A model generated the notes under the pieces. It was not told where the DNA came from. It was given only the letters and a program-made list of their open reading frames with translations, and searched no databases. From the NCBI RefSeq assembly GCF_001411555.2, contig NC_049903.1:18209234-18273233 (forward strand): a DNA stretch of 64,000 bases, read 5' to 3'. This DNA comes from Juglans regia. Lineage: Eukaryota > Streptophyta > Magnoliopsida > Fagales > Juglandaceae. Position 1 is the first letter of the stretch. Each line of letters starts with the position of its first letter. A program made the translations under genes and the position numbers. Below, one piece after another: positions 1 to 13,574 of the stretch.

Positions 1-310
1 GGTGTTACAATACTATCCTTGTTCGCTCTTCTATCAAGGTCTAACAGTCCCCCAGGGGCGGGGCCCCTGCTATTTTCGGCTCCCCAGTCTCCCACTCTCT
101 CAGATTCCGGCCTGACTCAGAGCTGAGGCCCTAAATGGAGGAGCACATAGACCCTTCCTCCTCTTCTAAAAAACTTTGAGCTAACTCTTCTAAGGAGAGA
201 GAGAGAGAGAGAGAGATACTCCGCCCGAGCCCAAGCATATGGTCTTCGAGAGGAACTAGATACCACCTATGAGCAGTTGGCAGCCGTCAAACAGTGTTGT
301 ATGGAGTTTT
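1..310 (+). pseudogene. Fragment of Tat-type antisense ORF (coiled-coil segment)
   Basis: This stretch aligns by eye with 18,955-19,262 of the large Tat element: the same 'tctaacagt' phrase, the same 'ctcccactctctcagattcc' phrase, a GA run (about 200-215) and then codons for a coiled coil around 'EELDTTYEQLAAVKQCCMEF'. Similarity stops near 310. It is therefore a scrap of the ORF that Tat elements carry antisense to pol. The GA run is about 8 units here against about 34 in the other copy. No start, no stop, and the reading frame breaks; the left part lies outside the window. Confidence 0.7.
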
Positions 311-2231
311 TAAAAGTTTCCAAAAGGTGAAAGAAAACTAATCCAAAGAATGAAGTCACAATTGCTAAAAAGGGTTGTTCCGCCAAGTGACTAAGGAAAG
401 AATTTGATTTGCAATGAAATTGAGAAAACTGCAAAAAGGTAGTTGGGTACAAGATTGGTCCTTATGCCAAAAGCAAACCTCATAAATATTAATATAAAAA
501 CACAAAGGAGGGGAAATTCCAACAATTCACCAACACAGATCCATGACTCTTATCAAAGCAGCAAGTCACCAAAAGTTTTCTTAAAGTTGGACAAGGAGGT
601 TGAATTAATAAGAAAAGTAAGGAAGTGAAAAGGCAAAATAAAATTATATTATTTTTTTTTCTCAAAGTCCAACTCTAAAAAGGTTTACAAAAGTAGTGGT
701 TTTCCTACATATCTTTTCCCCAAAAGAATTTCAAGGATTTAGAAACATTTAAAGAAAATGGACATAATTTAAAATAAGCGAAGTCAGGACTATCTTGTAG
801 GGAACTGATGGAATGATCTTTCCAAGGAAATACTAAGTATGAGTGTAAGAAGACCTAAGTAACTGGGAAGAGACAAGTCGATAACACCTTGAGAGTGACA
901 TCCACATATCGATACACCTACAACATTCGCAGGAGAGGTGATTCAGATTATTTCGTCGACTCCTACACACGTCGGTACATATCCAAGCGAACAACTTGAC
1001 GTCGTAGGTAAACCAAAACACAACTTGATCCACGACACTCAAATAGTCAAAAATCTGCACATCCCACCTAAGGTAGGCATTGAGCTTTAAAGCCCAATAG
1101 CATCTCATTTGAAAAGTAAAAATGCACCAATATTTCTATCCCGACATCAATTACTTGACTACTCAAACCCTAAATCAACTAGTATTTATCCTAGTAGTAC
1201 TAAACTCAATATCATCCCCCGCTAAAGTCCACCCAAAAGTTACTGAATCTCGCCTCCAATATAGCTAGTAAACCCAATCCTACTCTCAAACTAACTTGAT
1301 CTTATCCTAAACCATCACCCAACTACCATATCCATCCTCTGGACCTATATTCTCAAAATCGACAAGAATCATTTCCTAAATCTGCACCATCTATCATCCT
1401 TAAATTTGATAAGAATCGATTCCTAAAAAAAACCTGCCAACCCTATAACCTCGAGCTAATAATAACCATTCTCCGAACTAAATCAATACCTTCAAACCTC
1501 ATAGAGAAACATGCTTCTTGTAAATCTCCACTATCAATAACTTAACTTTGATCAAACCCCATTTTTAATGGTTACAGACTAATTAACTTCCAATTGATCA
1601 AGCTTGCATGCCAAGTCTGCAGAACTAAAAACTCAAATCTTACTATAAATCAGTCCTTATAGTCTGCAATTCTAAAACCTTAAAATCATATAAGAATAAT
1701 TTTTTTGAAGTCTGAAAAATCGATGACCTTAGATAAAAACAATAGTCTCTCGAAGCTTTCAAAATCTAAAACCTTAAATGATATCAATTCATTTCTTAAA
1801 GTCTGCAAAATCTTAAAACTTAAAATGAAATTCTCATAAATCTTTCCTTGAAGTTCGTTGAACTTATAACCTCCTATTCCATAAACTCATTTCATAAATT
1901 CTATGGAATCTAAGACCTCAATTATCCTAAGTGATTTAAAGCTATTCCCCCCCTCAGTTGTGGCTTCAGTTTCTACTCCAAAGAGATCGCCTAGACCACG
2001 TATCCCTCCAAGCCTCGATATTATAAAAACAAACCAAATCGCTAAGAGTTTAGGTCTAGTACACTAAATATTCATACCTATCAAGTTGGAATTCAAGCCA
2101 ACATCGCTAAATCCAAGTCTAACTCCCCAAATTCTCAAGCCTATAATACTAAGATTGAAGCCTAAAATTCTGGTACTGTACGTAAGTGACTTATGGATTT
2201 ACCCAGAGGCGAACTACTCTGATACCACCTT
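311..2231. other. Unrecognised repeat-rich DNA left of a gypsy primer site
   Basis: No recognisable protein domain on either strand. From about 1,380 to 1,900 it is built of loose A/T-rich repeats with phrases such as 'gtctgcaaaatct', 'aaaaccttaaa' and 'aagaat.att.ctt' recurring every 50-90 bp. Its right end abuts a primer-binding site read on the minus strand, so at least the right part should be the leader/internal region of the element whose LTR lies at 2,232-4,734. No gag or pol is visible, so that element is non-autonomous, truncated or badly decayed. Confidence 0.4.
2217..2228 (-). promoter_or_regulatory. tRNA-Met primer-binding site of an LTR retrotransposon
   Basis: The minus strand reads GGTGGTATCAGAG, matching the standard plant PBS TGGTATCAGAGC (initiator tRNA-Met) for 11 bases. 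It lies next to the left end of the LTR at 2,232-4,734, as expected for a minus-strand element whose 5' LTR is at higher coordinates. Confidence 0.75.
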
Positions 2232-4734
2232 TGGTGCTCTCGACCCCACGTGTGATTTGGTGGAAGTCGTGACACCGGGATGATGACCACACGGATCACA
2301 CACCCCCATCGCCCTGTGCAAGTGTGTGCAAACATGCGTTAATGTGTGCAGCAAAAATAGCGCAGCGGATAGATATAAGGTAGTCAAAACTAAGTATTAG
2401 AGAGTTTTAAACTTTACAACCCAAAATAAAAACCACCAATAGATTAAACATTCATCCAACTGAAATAAAGGAAAGTAAACAAGGTTCAACAACAAATACG
2501 ACTACAATCCCAAGACTTCACTCCTTAGGACTGGCCAGTCCCTTCTACTCCTACTCATTCTCTGCATCAAAGCCTACAGTTCCATAAAACAGAATCGTAG
2601 GTAGGAATACCACAGTGAGATTTTGCAATCTCAACATGCAACAACCAAGAGATGAAGTAATGCATCTATACAACCAACAAAGTATGACAATCATACAAGC
2701 ATAAGACCACAATACCCATTATTCCACCATTTCCCAAAAATAACACATTTAAACATAACACTCACGCCAAAAACCCCTTTGGCTCAAAACACATTCATTT
2801 ATTACGCAGGCACCATGGTCTCCTCTATGGACCATGCGCACACCCTGGCTTCTTTCTTCACATCACGGGTAACGTCCATGCATGTGATTTCATAACAAAC
2901 GATGCCTAGCTCTGCACTCAGCACATTCATGACTAGACATCCTCTAGCCCCCGCTAGCTGAGGGGCTACGGAGTCGTGCCAATAACGTTACCGTCTTGGC
3001 CGAGCCAACTATTGTCTAGAGATAGCCCAGGGGACGACACTCGATTTTACACGCTCCCGAGTAACCAGAGTAGCTCCACTGAGATAATGCCCCATCTCGG
3101 CTTGGGGTCATAATCCACATAAAGTCCATACAATCATTTTATTTACGCATGCACCATGGTTTCCACTAGGGACCGTGCGCACACCCTGACTCCCTTCGTC
3201 ATACTACGGGTAATGTTCGTGCATGTAACTTCGTAACAAGGGATACCCAACTCCGCGCCTGGCGTGTACACGTCCAAACATCCTCTAGCCCCCGCCAGTA
3301 GAGGGGCTACAGAGTCGTGCCTCGAACGTTACCATCTTGACCGAGCTAACTGTCGCTCGACAACAGCCCAGAGGACGTCACTCAGTTTTACACGCTCCCG
3401 AATGACCAAAGAAGCTCCACCGAGATAATACGCTATCTCGGCATATGGTCGTGATACGCACGCACCCACAAAAATATTACTAAGACACGAAAACCTAGTT
3501 TTCAAATCACACCACATGGCAGAACACAACACAATTAAATAATCAAGACATATATATTAAAGGTAAATATGCAGATGCATGCAGACAGTATATTGGATGA
3601 CATGACATAACACATATTAGACAATATAAATCATCACAATAGTTAGAAAGTGCACAATTTAACAAACCCAACCACACGCATAATCCCATCCTCCATCTGG
3701 CCCATGGCCCACTCCCAACCACTACTACAATTATCAATCTCAACACTTCGCGGGGCCCAAGGCCCTTCTTAAGACAACTAGACTACAAACAATGTTAGTG
3801 ATAAATGGATGTCATAATCCCAATGGTCACTATGGAGAGATACTTACAACACGAACAAGCAATTTCTAGATGATCAATCACGTTGTCTAAGGGGTCCAAC
3901 GAGTGTGCGTGTACGTTGTGTGGCAGAGCGAGTCGACAGTGGCGACGCATGGTAACAGAGGCAAATCTGGACAGATTAATGGAGACCCACGGCTGGGGAA
4001 AAGCTTAAGGGTGATGAGATTGGCAGAAAGGAGGGTGGAGAGGTCTCAGGCAATGGAGAGGGTGGTGGTGGGAGATTGAGCAAGATGAACAGTGGCTGAC
4101 TTGGGCAAAACCTGAACCAACAGGGTTGGGAAAGTAGTGGGTGGCAAATTTGATGAGTTTAAGAGGGTGGCTGAAGAGGACTCTCGCGATGGATGCTGGT
4201 GGTTGGCGGTGGAGTAGAACCCTAATAGAGAAGCTCTAGCCTTTGATTGGGTGAAAGGACAAGGCTGGTTCGCATGGTGCGAGGTGAAGGACGGCATGCA
4301 TGGCTCACTACAGTGGGATGAAGAATAGGAGAGGCTTGGGGGGTGGGGGGGGGGGCTTGTGCGGCTCTGGGAACAAGGAATGAAGAAGGGACTTAGGGTT
4401 CCTCCCTTCCCTTCGTCAAAACGCATAACATAGAGGAAAAGGGTTGGGCCCTTTGTTTGTAACTTATGGGTTCACCCACACGGGTTGGCCAGAAATAGAA
4501 TTCTCACACTTAAAACAATACCCACTTAAACATATAGGACCCAACTTCACCAAAGAAAACACATAAACCTCAAAACTAACCCACTACACAAAAGGCCCAA
4601 ACCAAAAATATAAATAAGATAAAATACAATAAATAAAATAGAATAAACCACAATAAAATAATATAAAATAAAATAAAACAAACACTAATAATAATAATGA
4701 ATAAATTAAAATACACTAATATTGGGGTCTCACA
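2232..4734 (-). repeat. Ty3/gypsy-type long terminal repeat, 5' LTR (minus orientation)
   Basis: On the minus strand the LTR begins TGTGAGACCCC at 4,734 and runs for about 2.5 kb to the primer site. The right edge is set by the TG start; the left edge is uncertain by about 20 bp (2,232 to 2,251). It holds no protein domain. It contains a two-copy 341-bp tandem repeat, an A/T-rich U3 start (4,560-4,720) and a G/C-rich segment at 3,650-4,430. The matching 3' LTR is not in the window. The open frames seen inside are not convincing genes. Confidence 0.6.
2798..3480. repeat. Two-copy tandem repeat, period about 341 bp, inside the LTR
   Basis: 'caccatggt' at 2,811 recurs at 3,152, and the following text repeats in the same order: 'accgtgcgcacaccctg', 'catcctctagcccccgc', 'gaggggctac.gagtcgtgcc', 'ttttacacgctcccga'. 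The two copies are roughly 75-80 percent alike, so this is an old duplication inside the LTR. Confidence 0.85.
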
Positions 4735-5439
4735 TCTCCCGAGACGAAGAAGAATTTGTTCTGCCATCGCTTGGCATGAGAGTGATATGGCTCGAGACGG
4801 GTGAGCTTGAATTTTGATCGAAATTGGAAGCTGCAAATGTTCACTTGCATGGCACGAACTATATGGGTGAACAGGAACTCTTGCATGGTCAGATCTGGAT
4901 ATTCCTACCCTGTAGGCTCCAAGAATATCATGCATCATGCCACTCATCATGCCAGAAGAATCCGCCAGGCGTGGGGGTTTAGTTGCAAAGAGGCCAGGCC
5001 TAAGAAGTCCAAGAAGTCGCTTACTGGGAGACAAAAAGGGAGAGTGAGACCATGGGAGAATGTGCTAGTGTACAGAGCCACTTTCTTGGAATTTCACGCA
5101 GAGTCAACACTGATTTTGGGATCGAGTACGTCATCCGCTGGGCACCAAGGGGTGAACCCATTGAAGGAGGGAGGCCTGTTGCAAGAGGCATTTCTCGAAG
5201 CCATGGGAGATACCAAGGAAGAAGGTAGTACGGCGTGGGTAGCGATGCGAGAGGAGGGAGAAGCTGCTGAAGGGAGAGTATACAAAGGTTGAGCAAGTGT
5301 CGCGACAGGAACCAGAGAGAGGAGTAAATAGGGTAAGGGCGACGGTTGGAGACCCCAGTAGGAAGTGTGATGGGACATGACGTGGCGATAGTTGCACATA
5401 TTCCCAAGGCAGGAAGACGTACGAACGTGCGGGCATATT
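4735..5439. other. No recognised gene; host or unknown repeat DNA
   Basis: This lies just outside the LTR. A 163-codon plus-strand frame (4,801-5,292) and overlapping minus-strand frames are open, but none has a recognisable domain, signal peptide or membrane segment, and several frames being open together points to G/C-rich noncoding DNA. Nothing else is seen. Confidence 0.35.
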
Positions 5440-5940
5440 ACGGACGTGGGAAAGGTTTAAATTCCCTCTACGCTAGCATATAGGGAATTCACAGAGTAAC
5501 TTAAATGGTGAATGGGTCAAAAGAACTCTGAGAAAAAGGCCCAGGCAAACCCACAACCAAGCGGTTCTTATCTCCTGTCTCAGTGCATTAATGGGACCAA
5601 GGCAACTTAGGATCTTGTCCACTGAATAATCAGACGCATTAAATGCGTCCGAGAGTGGCCTCCCTTGAGGTTGGACCCTAGTACCTGGTGCAATCGGCCG
5701 CATTAAATGCCATGTCCTGTCGTCTCGGCAAGGAGAATGACGATCATGATGAGCGAGTTTTACAAGGAACAGGGCACGAATAAAAGCTAGCCCGGGACAT
5801 GAAGGAAAGAGAGGTATTTGACGAGTAAGACTCATCCTCTCCGTTCTCAGAGACTAAGCTCTCACGACAACTGACTTGGGCATCAGAGGCTCATTGGTCC
5901 CAGCCACCCTTTCCTTCCTCCGTTTGTAGGTGTTGGATAG
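5440..5940 (+). repeat. LTR-like fragment of Tat type
   Basis: The stretch has an LTR-like promoter phrase (GAATAAAAGC near 5,780) followed by 'ctctcacgac..ctgacttgggcatcagaggctc' and 'ccgtttgtag'. A 'gactt.ggcatc.gag' phrase near the R/U5 boundary, then a short C-rich stretch and 'tttgtag', is a pattern I know from Athila/Tat-type LTRs. No matching second LTR or coding domain lies next to it, so at most it is a solo or broken LTR. Confidence 0.35.
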
Positions 5941-6240
5941 CGGTTACAGCAACGGCTACAAAACATGCCTTAACAGTGAGTTGCACTTTCTCCTACTTAA
6001 TTTGGCCTTTTGAATGATGTAATTGTTCATGTAAAGGAAAATATCTGAAAATTAAAATTCTAGCTGGGTTTGGTGGCCAAGACTACGTTCAGAATAGAAT
6101 TGATAAAAAGAATGGTCGGAAAGAACTTCACCAGTTTACCCTTCTTCTCAATCATTGCCTTGTTCTATTGTCCTCTGTTTCCACTTGTCACTTTTACCTC
6201 TATATGCTTTAATAAAGTGTTTTATGCTTCTAAATGTCAG

Positions 6241-6458
6241 AGCAGTTTAACAAGGAACTCTCTCTTTCTGGTAAAATACCCTCGGGCCACTTCAATACTG
6301 CATTTGAATTCAGATGCTGCCAACACTACTAAAAGCCTTGCTTTTGATGGTGTCTTCATCACACTCTACAACATTGAACTAGAAAAATCACAGGTGGTAT
6401 TGCGTGATCATGTTAAACAAGCTGTACCATCGTCATTGGATCCTGCTGCATTGGCAAG
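6241..6458 (+). pseudogene. Decayed exon of a MACPF-domain gene (CAD1/NSL1-like)
   Basis: Right after a good acceptor (TTCTAAATGTCAG at 6,228-6,240) the codons read EQFNKELSLSGKIPSGHFN, then shift frame and continue as DAANTTKSLAFDGVFITLY and DHVKQAVPSSLDPAALA. This matches the conserved internal exon of plant MACPF proteins of the CAD1/NSL1 group, perforin-like proteins that restrain cell death and salicylate signalling. The segment that normally encodes the 'SGCWQKDA' stretch is shortened by about 17 bases, causing the frameshift. The exon end reads GGCAAG followed by CTAAGT instead of GTAAGT, so the splice donor is lost. No neighbouring exon is recognisable, so this is an isolated dead exon. 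I am confident of the family and less so of the exact paralogue. Confidence 0.8.
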
Positions 6459-6462
6459 CTAA

Positions 6463-6982
6463 GTTCTATGGTTTTCAGCTTTGTTCTCATCGGTCTGTGG
6501 GCAGTGTATCTGTAAAGTGTATGATATAATCCAACTGTATTAAGTGTAAAGAACGTATTATATAATATCTATCTAATGTCCTAATTGTAGTAGCCAATTG
6601 CTTGATAGATAGATAGATACACCTAATTGCCATTTGCTAGAATAAAATCTTTTCAATTAGGAAAATCTTGAGTATCCGCATTAACTGGGTTTAATTAAGT
6701 TTCAAGGCATAAAGATGGTAAACATTTAGCTTATGTACTAGTTTTTAAGTAAGGGTATATTCACACACACACCCCCAAGTACTCGTGCGCACACACCCAA
6801 CCTCACACACACCCCCACATGCTCGCACGCACAAACCCAACCTCACACACCCCTGCATGACTTTTAGAGATTGTCATTTTTTCTTTCTTTTTTTTAGGGC
6901 TTACATTTTCTATTTTGAAAAAAAAAAAGACCCTACTAACACTAACTTCATATCAATACATTCCACCGAACAGAATTCGACA
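6463..6982. other. Intergenic DNA with a CA-rich tract
   Basis: No gene is seen. A CA/CCCA-rich low-complexity run lies at about 6,763-6,857, with 'cacacac' and repeated 'acccaacctcacacac'. This is the 3' flank of the receptor kinase gene. Confidence 0.6.
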
Positions 6983-10077
<3,095 letters not shown>

Positions 10078-10184
10078 GGTTCTTCGGTTCTTCCAACAGG
10101 ACAGCGAGCTGGCTAAGCTTGATTTTTTATGTTTGAAGTACTGCTAGAGTTACTGTAGATTGTTGTTGTTGAGAGTTATTATTG

Positions 10185-10205
10185 ATTCTAATATATATAT
10201 TTTTA
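10185..10205 (-). promoter_or_regulatory. Possible TATA region of the receptor kinase gene
   Basis: The minus strand carries AAATATATATATTAG about 110-120 bases upstream of the ATG at 10,077, followed by a CAACAACAAC stretch that would fall in the 5' UTR. Position and composition fit a plant core promoter. The surrounding DNA is so A/T-rich that this is only a suggestion. Confidence 0.35.
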
Positions 10206-11862
10206 TGTACTTTTTTTTAATATTTTTAAATATTTTAAAAAATAAAATAAATTAAGAATATTATTAAAAAATATTTTTTTAATCAGAAACTAAAAAAAAA
10301 TTATTAAAAAATATTTTTTTAATCATGAAATAAAATAAAAAAATTATTTTTTTATTTAGATTAAGAAAATATTTTTTAATAATATTATAAATATATGTTT
10401 TTTCAATATTTAAAATTATTAGCAAAATTTATAAAAAGAAAGAACTTAAAAAAAAACACATAAAAAAAATATACAGTACTAATGCAGGCGGTAGTTACGG
10501 AACAGGACGCACAGCATTTTCCTTATGTTTTTGCTCTTTTTGTTCAACGACATGAACAAGCAAGGTCTACGACTCTTGTCTCTACCTTTTTGTTTTTTCT
10601 TTTTAATAAAGACTAGTCTCTACCTGCTTCAGCCCTCAACTTCAGGTGAAGTTTTTAATTTTTTTTTTTTGACAAAGACATTCGATACAAGAAAATGCTA
10701 CTTGATTGCTGGACGTGTTCCAATATATTTATATTTTTTTAAAATATTCTTATTGTGGGGTTCTACAGAAAAAGATGCAGATCAATTCTGTGTGCTTTTA
10801 TCTATTCATGTGAATAAATCAAATGAGAAAGTGATTTGTTTGTGAGAGGGACCCCACTCAGGCAACACGTTGCTAGAATAATTCTAATAGCATTCAAATA
10901 ATTCTTTCTAAACTTATAAATATTGAACTTACAAGGAAAAGATTTATATTGTCTTATTTAGACTTAGGTACGTAAACGACGGACACTAGCTTACGTACGT
11001 AAACGACGGATACAACCACGCTAACTTAACTAATTTATTTCAAAACAAAATAAGGCAAGTCAATGCCTTAGTTTTCTTATTAAAAAAAACAGTAAATGAA
11101 AAGTAATAGCTGTGGCGCTAAACTCCCGTATCAAGTTGCTTAATTAATTATTCCAATTGTTTATGTGAAAACTTATAACTCCATCGTGAACTTTGGACTT
11201 TATAAGCTGAGGAAGATCGATTGAATATTTAGTATGCTCTCTTTCCAACCAAGATCACTATGGGTTGTGATTGAATTAGGTAATCATTGAAGTAGTCAAC
11301 ACGCACGCACCTTAGAAATTGAAGCAATTGATAAGGACACAAATTTTAACTTATTTGGTTTCATTATTTGGCGGATACTTGAAAAATTATCTTACACTTT
11401 AGAGATATACATTTTTATTAAAAATATTAAGAAAATCTCATTCTAATTAAGGGTGGGTAAGTTGACTTGTTTTTCCCCGTAAATGACTAAATGCTATGCC
11501 GATGTGCTTGGGCGGTCGATGGCATAGTCTTGCACGGCTCCATCGTTGTTAGAGATAATATTCATAATTTGGTATTATCTTAATAAAACCATTTGATTTT
11601 CATACTTCTCAGAATAATCTTCAGAATATTTACTTTCATTTAATTTTTCTATCAACAGGAACTTATCTTATGTATTCAATTACAATTGAGAATAAAAAAA
11701 TGTAACTCACGAAGTATTTTTTTTTTCATTCTCCTTTCTCATCTTCTTCTCCATTTCAATTTCTATTATATTTTATATTTTCTATCAATCGTTACCCATC
11801 CCACAATCAACTATGATGGTGATTACGGAACGTTAACTTCATTCATTTCAAGAAAGATCAAG
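10206..11862. other. A/T-rich intergenic DNA upstream of the receptor kinase
   Basis: No gene is supported. 10,200-10,470 is almost pure A/T and contains 'attattaaaaaatattttttt' twice (about 10,260 and 10,301). 'cgtaaacgacgga' occurs twice, near 10,970 and 11,000. The short open frames at 10,525-10,845 and 11,686-11,898 have no domain and a simple-sequence composition. Confidence 0.5.
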
Positions 11863-11867
11863 TGGAT

Positions 11868-12302
11868 TGTCAATGATGTGTCCCACCGCCGGCTGTAACC
11901 TTCTATTTGCAAGTAACAAGGATGGTGACCTGGTTTTTTCGATGCACCTTTGATACCTAAGTCAGTGGTGTATATTAATAAGTCACTCAGATAATAATTC
12001 AATGATTAGTTACCTTAATGTATTACCTGTCCACACAATACATATAGGCGTAACGAGTTACAGATAAGTACCAATGATGATCATCATGCCTAAGCCTTAT
12101 CTCTTAACTTATATCTTTTTAATTAGTGATTACCCTGAAAATGTTGGATTCATCCTAATTGTTCTGAACTAACAATCCATTTCGCCTTATTTGTAGGCTA
12201 TAAAGTGGAATCACAATGGTCTCCAAGGCCCGCTTGCTTTGGTTTTGGGCCGGGCTCCCTCACTGGGTCCATTCCTTGTAAGGGATTACTTAGGTGCCTC
12301 CA
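11868..12302 (-). repeat. 3' LTR of the Tat element
   Basis: It aligns along its whole length with 25,212-25,644, for example 'ccttaatgtattacct', 'ctaacaatccatt', 'tctccaaggcc' and 'agggattactta'. It starts TGTCAATGATG and ends CTCCA, giving TG...CA ends. The two LTRs differ at many sites (roughly 15 percent by eye), so the insertion is old. Confidence 0.88.
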
Positions 12303-12321
12303 GTTTCCCTCTAATTCCCTC
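12303..12321 (-). promoter_or_regulatory. Polypurine tract of the Tat element
   Basis: The plus strand reads GTTTCCCTCTAATTCCCTC directly inside the 3' LTR, so the minus strand is a purine-rich GAGGGAATTAGAGGGAAAC. Position and composition fit the plus-strand priming site of an LTR element. Confidence 0.6.
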
Positions 12322-12767
12322 TGTGTGGGCACGAAGGGAATTATTGACGATGTAATCTCGCTAGTCTCTTCATCTCCTTGAGTCATGGTTATTTCTAACA
12401 TGGCACCCAATGGGTGGGTTGCTTACTGGCTCCTCTTCTGTGCAAGAGTCCAATAGACATTCCACTAGCTTATTCGCCTCCATGTGTCTCGAAGAACTCA
12501 AACGCCCGCCATCCCTTTGTGATGCTTGTCCACTGAGCCCTTAATTTTCGTTACATCACTAGATCATGTAATGATGTGGTTACCAGGCCCCCTCAATTTC
12601 CTTTACTCGACTGTGTAACCGTCACTCCCATACTCATCCACAATTACCTCTTTCACCACTCTCTCTCTCTCTTTCTCTCTCTCTCTTCTACGCATTCTTG
12701 CATTCTTACCTACCTATTTCTTTGTGAAACCCTAGCTTTCCTAAACCCCAACTTCCATCGACTCAAA

Positions 12768-13574
12768 ATGGCTTATCGAAGTTATGCACAACCGTCCACT
12801 CAAAATACACCTTCATCTGCCCCAGAATCATCCATCTAGAGAGATGTTCCTCACTTTGAAGGCTTCGAATGGTGCTTCGTTCCCACTCCCACAGACCTTC
12901 CTAAGTTACATAGTTCATATAGGATACTTGAATCTGTGATTCTTGAACTTTCCAATTGGGGTGCAGTTGACGAGGAAGTCTTCGTTAAGAAAGTAGCATT
13001 GTAGTTTGTGCCTTTTCCCATAGCTTGAGGCTCCCCTTCATACATCCCAACTTCATTCTCACGCTTGAAGAGTTATCTTGGGTAGCTGCATTATTTGGCA
13101 GATGGTTTTGGAGCCTGCTAAGAAGGAGTACCCATATTTGACCACTTGAGAATTCCTGGCCGTTTATTCCATCAAAGGCTTGATGAGCAACATTTGCAAT
13201 TTCCACACGCATTCTGGATGCCTAGCACATTTTGAGTCTCGCCATTCCAATGCCAAAAAATGGCAAAAAAAAAAAAAAAAAAAATTGTTTTCCTTTCAAG
13301 CCAAGGTTGGCAATTTCCTAATGGTGAAGCCTTAAGGGGCGAATTCTTTGTCAGTGCCAACTAGCGTAGGGTACCAGATTAAAAAGCAGTGGTCGTCAAT
13401 CTGTCAGAGCGAGAGCAAGCTCATGTAGATATGGTCCTTCCCTGGGTTTAGGAAAATGAGGATGCCATATGGACATAAGTCCTTTTGACCCCTGCAAATA
13501 TTGACCGCTTCATAGTCATGCCATTTCACTTAGGTGTGAAAGGTTGTTTATTTTTTACCAAAACTATGGTGCCC
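12768..13574 (+). pseudogene. Tat antisense ORF, 5' part (gypsy-type 'transposase' family ORF)
   Basis: This is the start of the ORF running antisense to pol. Upstream (12,600-12,767) is a leader with a CT-rich run and 'gaaaccctagctttcc', resembling a plant promoter/5' UTR. It opens ATGGCTTATCGAAG and reads MAYRSYAQPSTQ, then after a stop 'HFEGFEWCFVP', later 'LEELSWVAALFG' and 'KKQWSSICQSER', and ends '..FFTKTMVP' at the insertion point. Layout and phrases fit the plant family known as putative gypsy type transposon proteins (PF04195, from memory), which have no proven function. It contains several stops and an A22-type run at 13,266-13,284. It continues at 18,254 across the nested LTR. Confidence 0.6.

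Noticed and set aside
4801..5407. A 163-codon plus frame and overlapping minus frames of 100-128 codons
   Set aside because: No family is recognisable and four frames are open together, which is typical of G/C-rich noncoding DNA.
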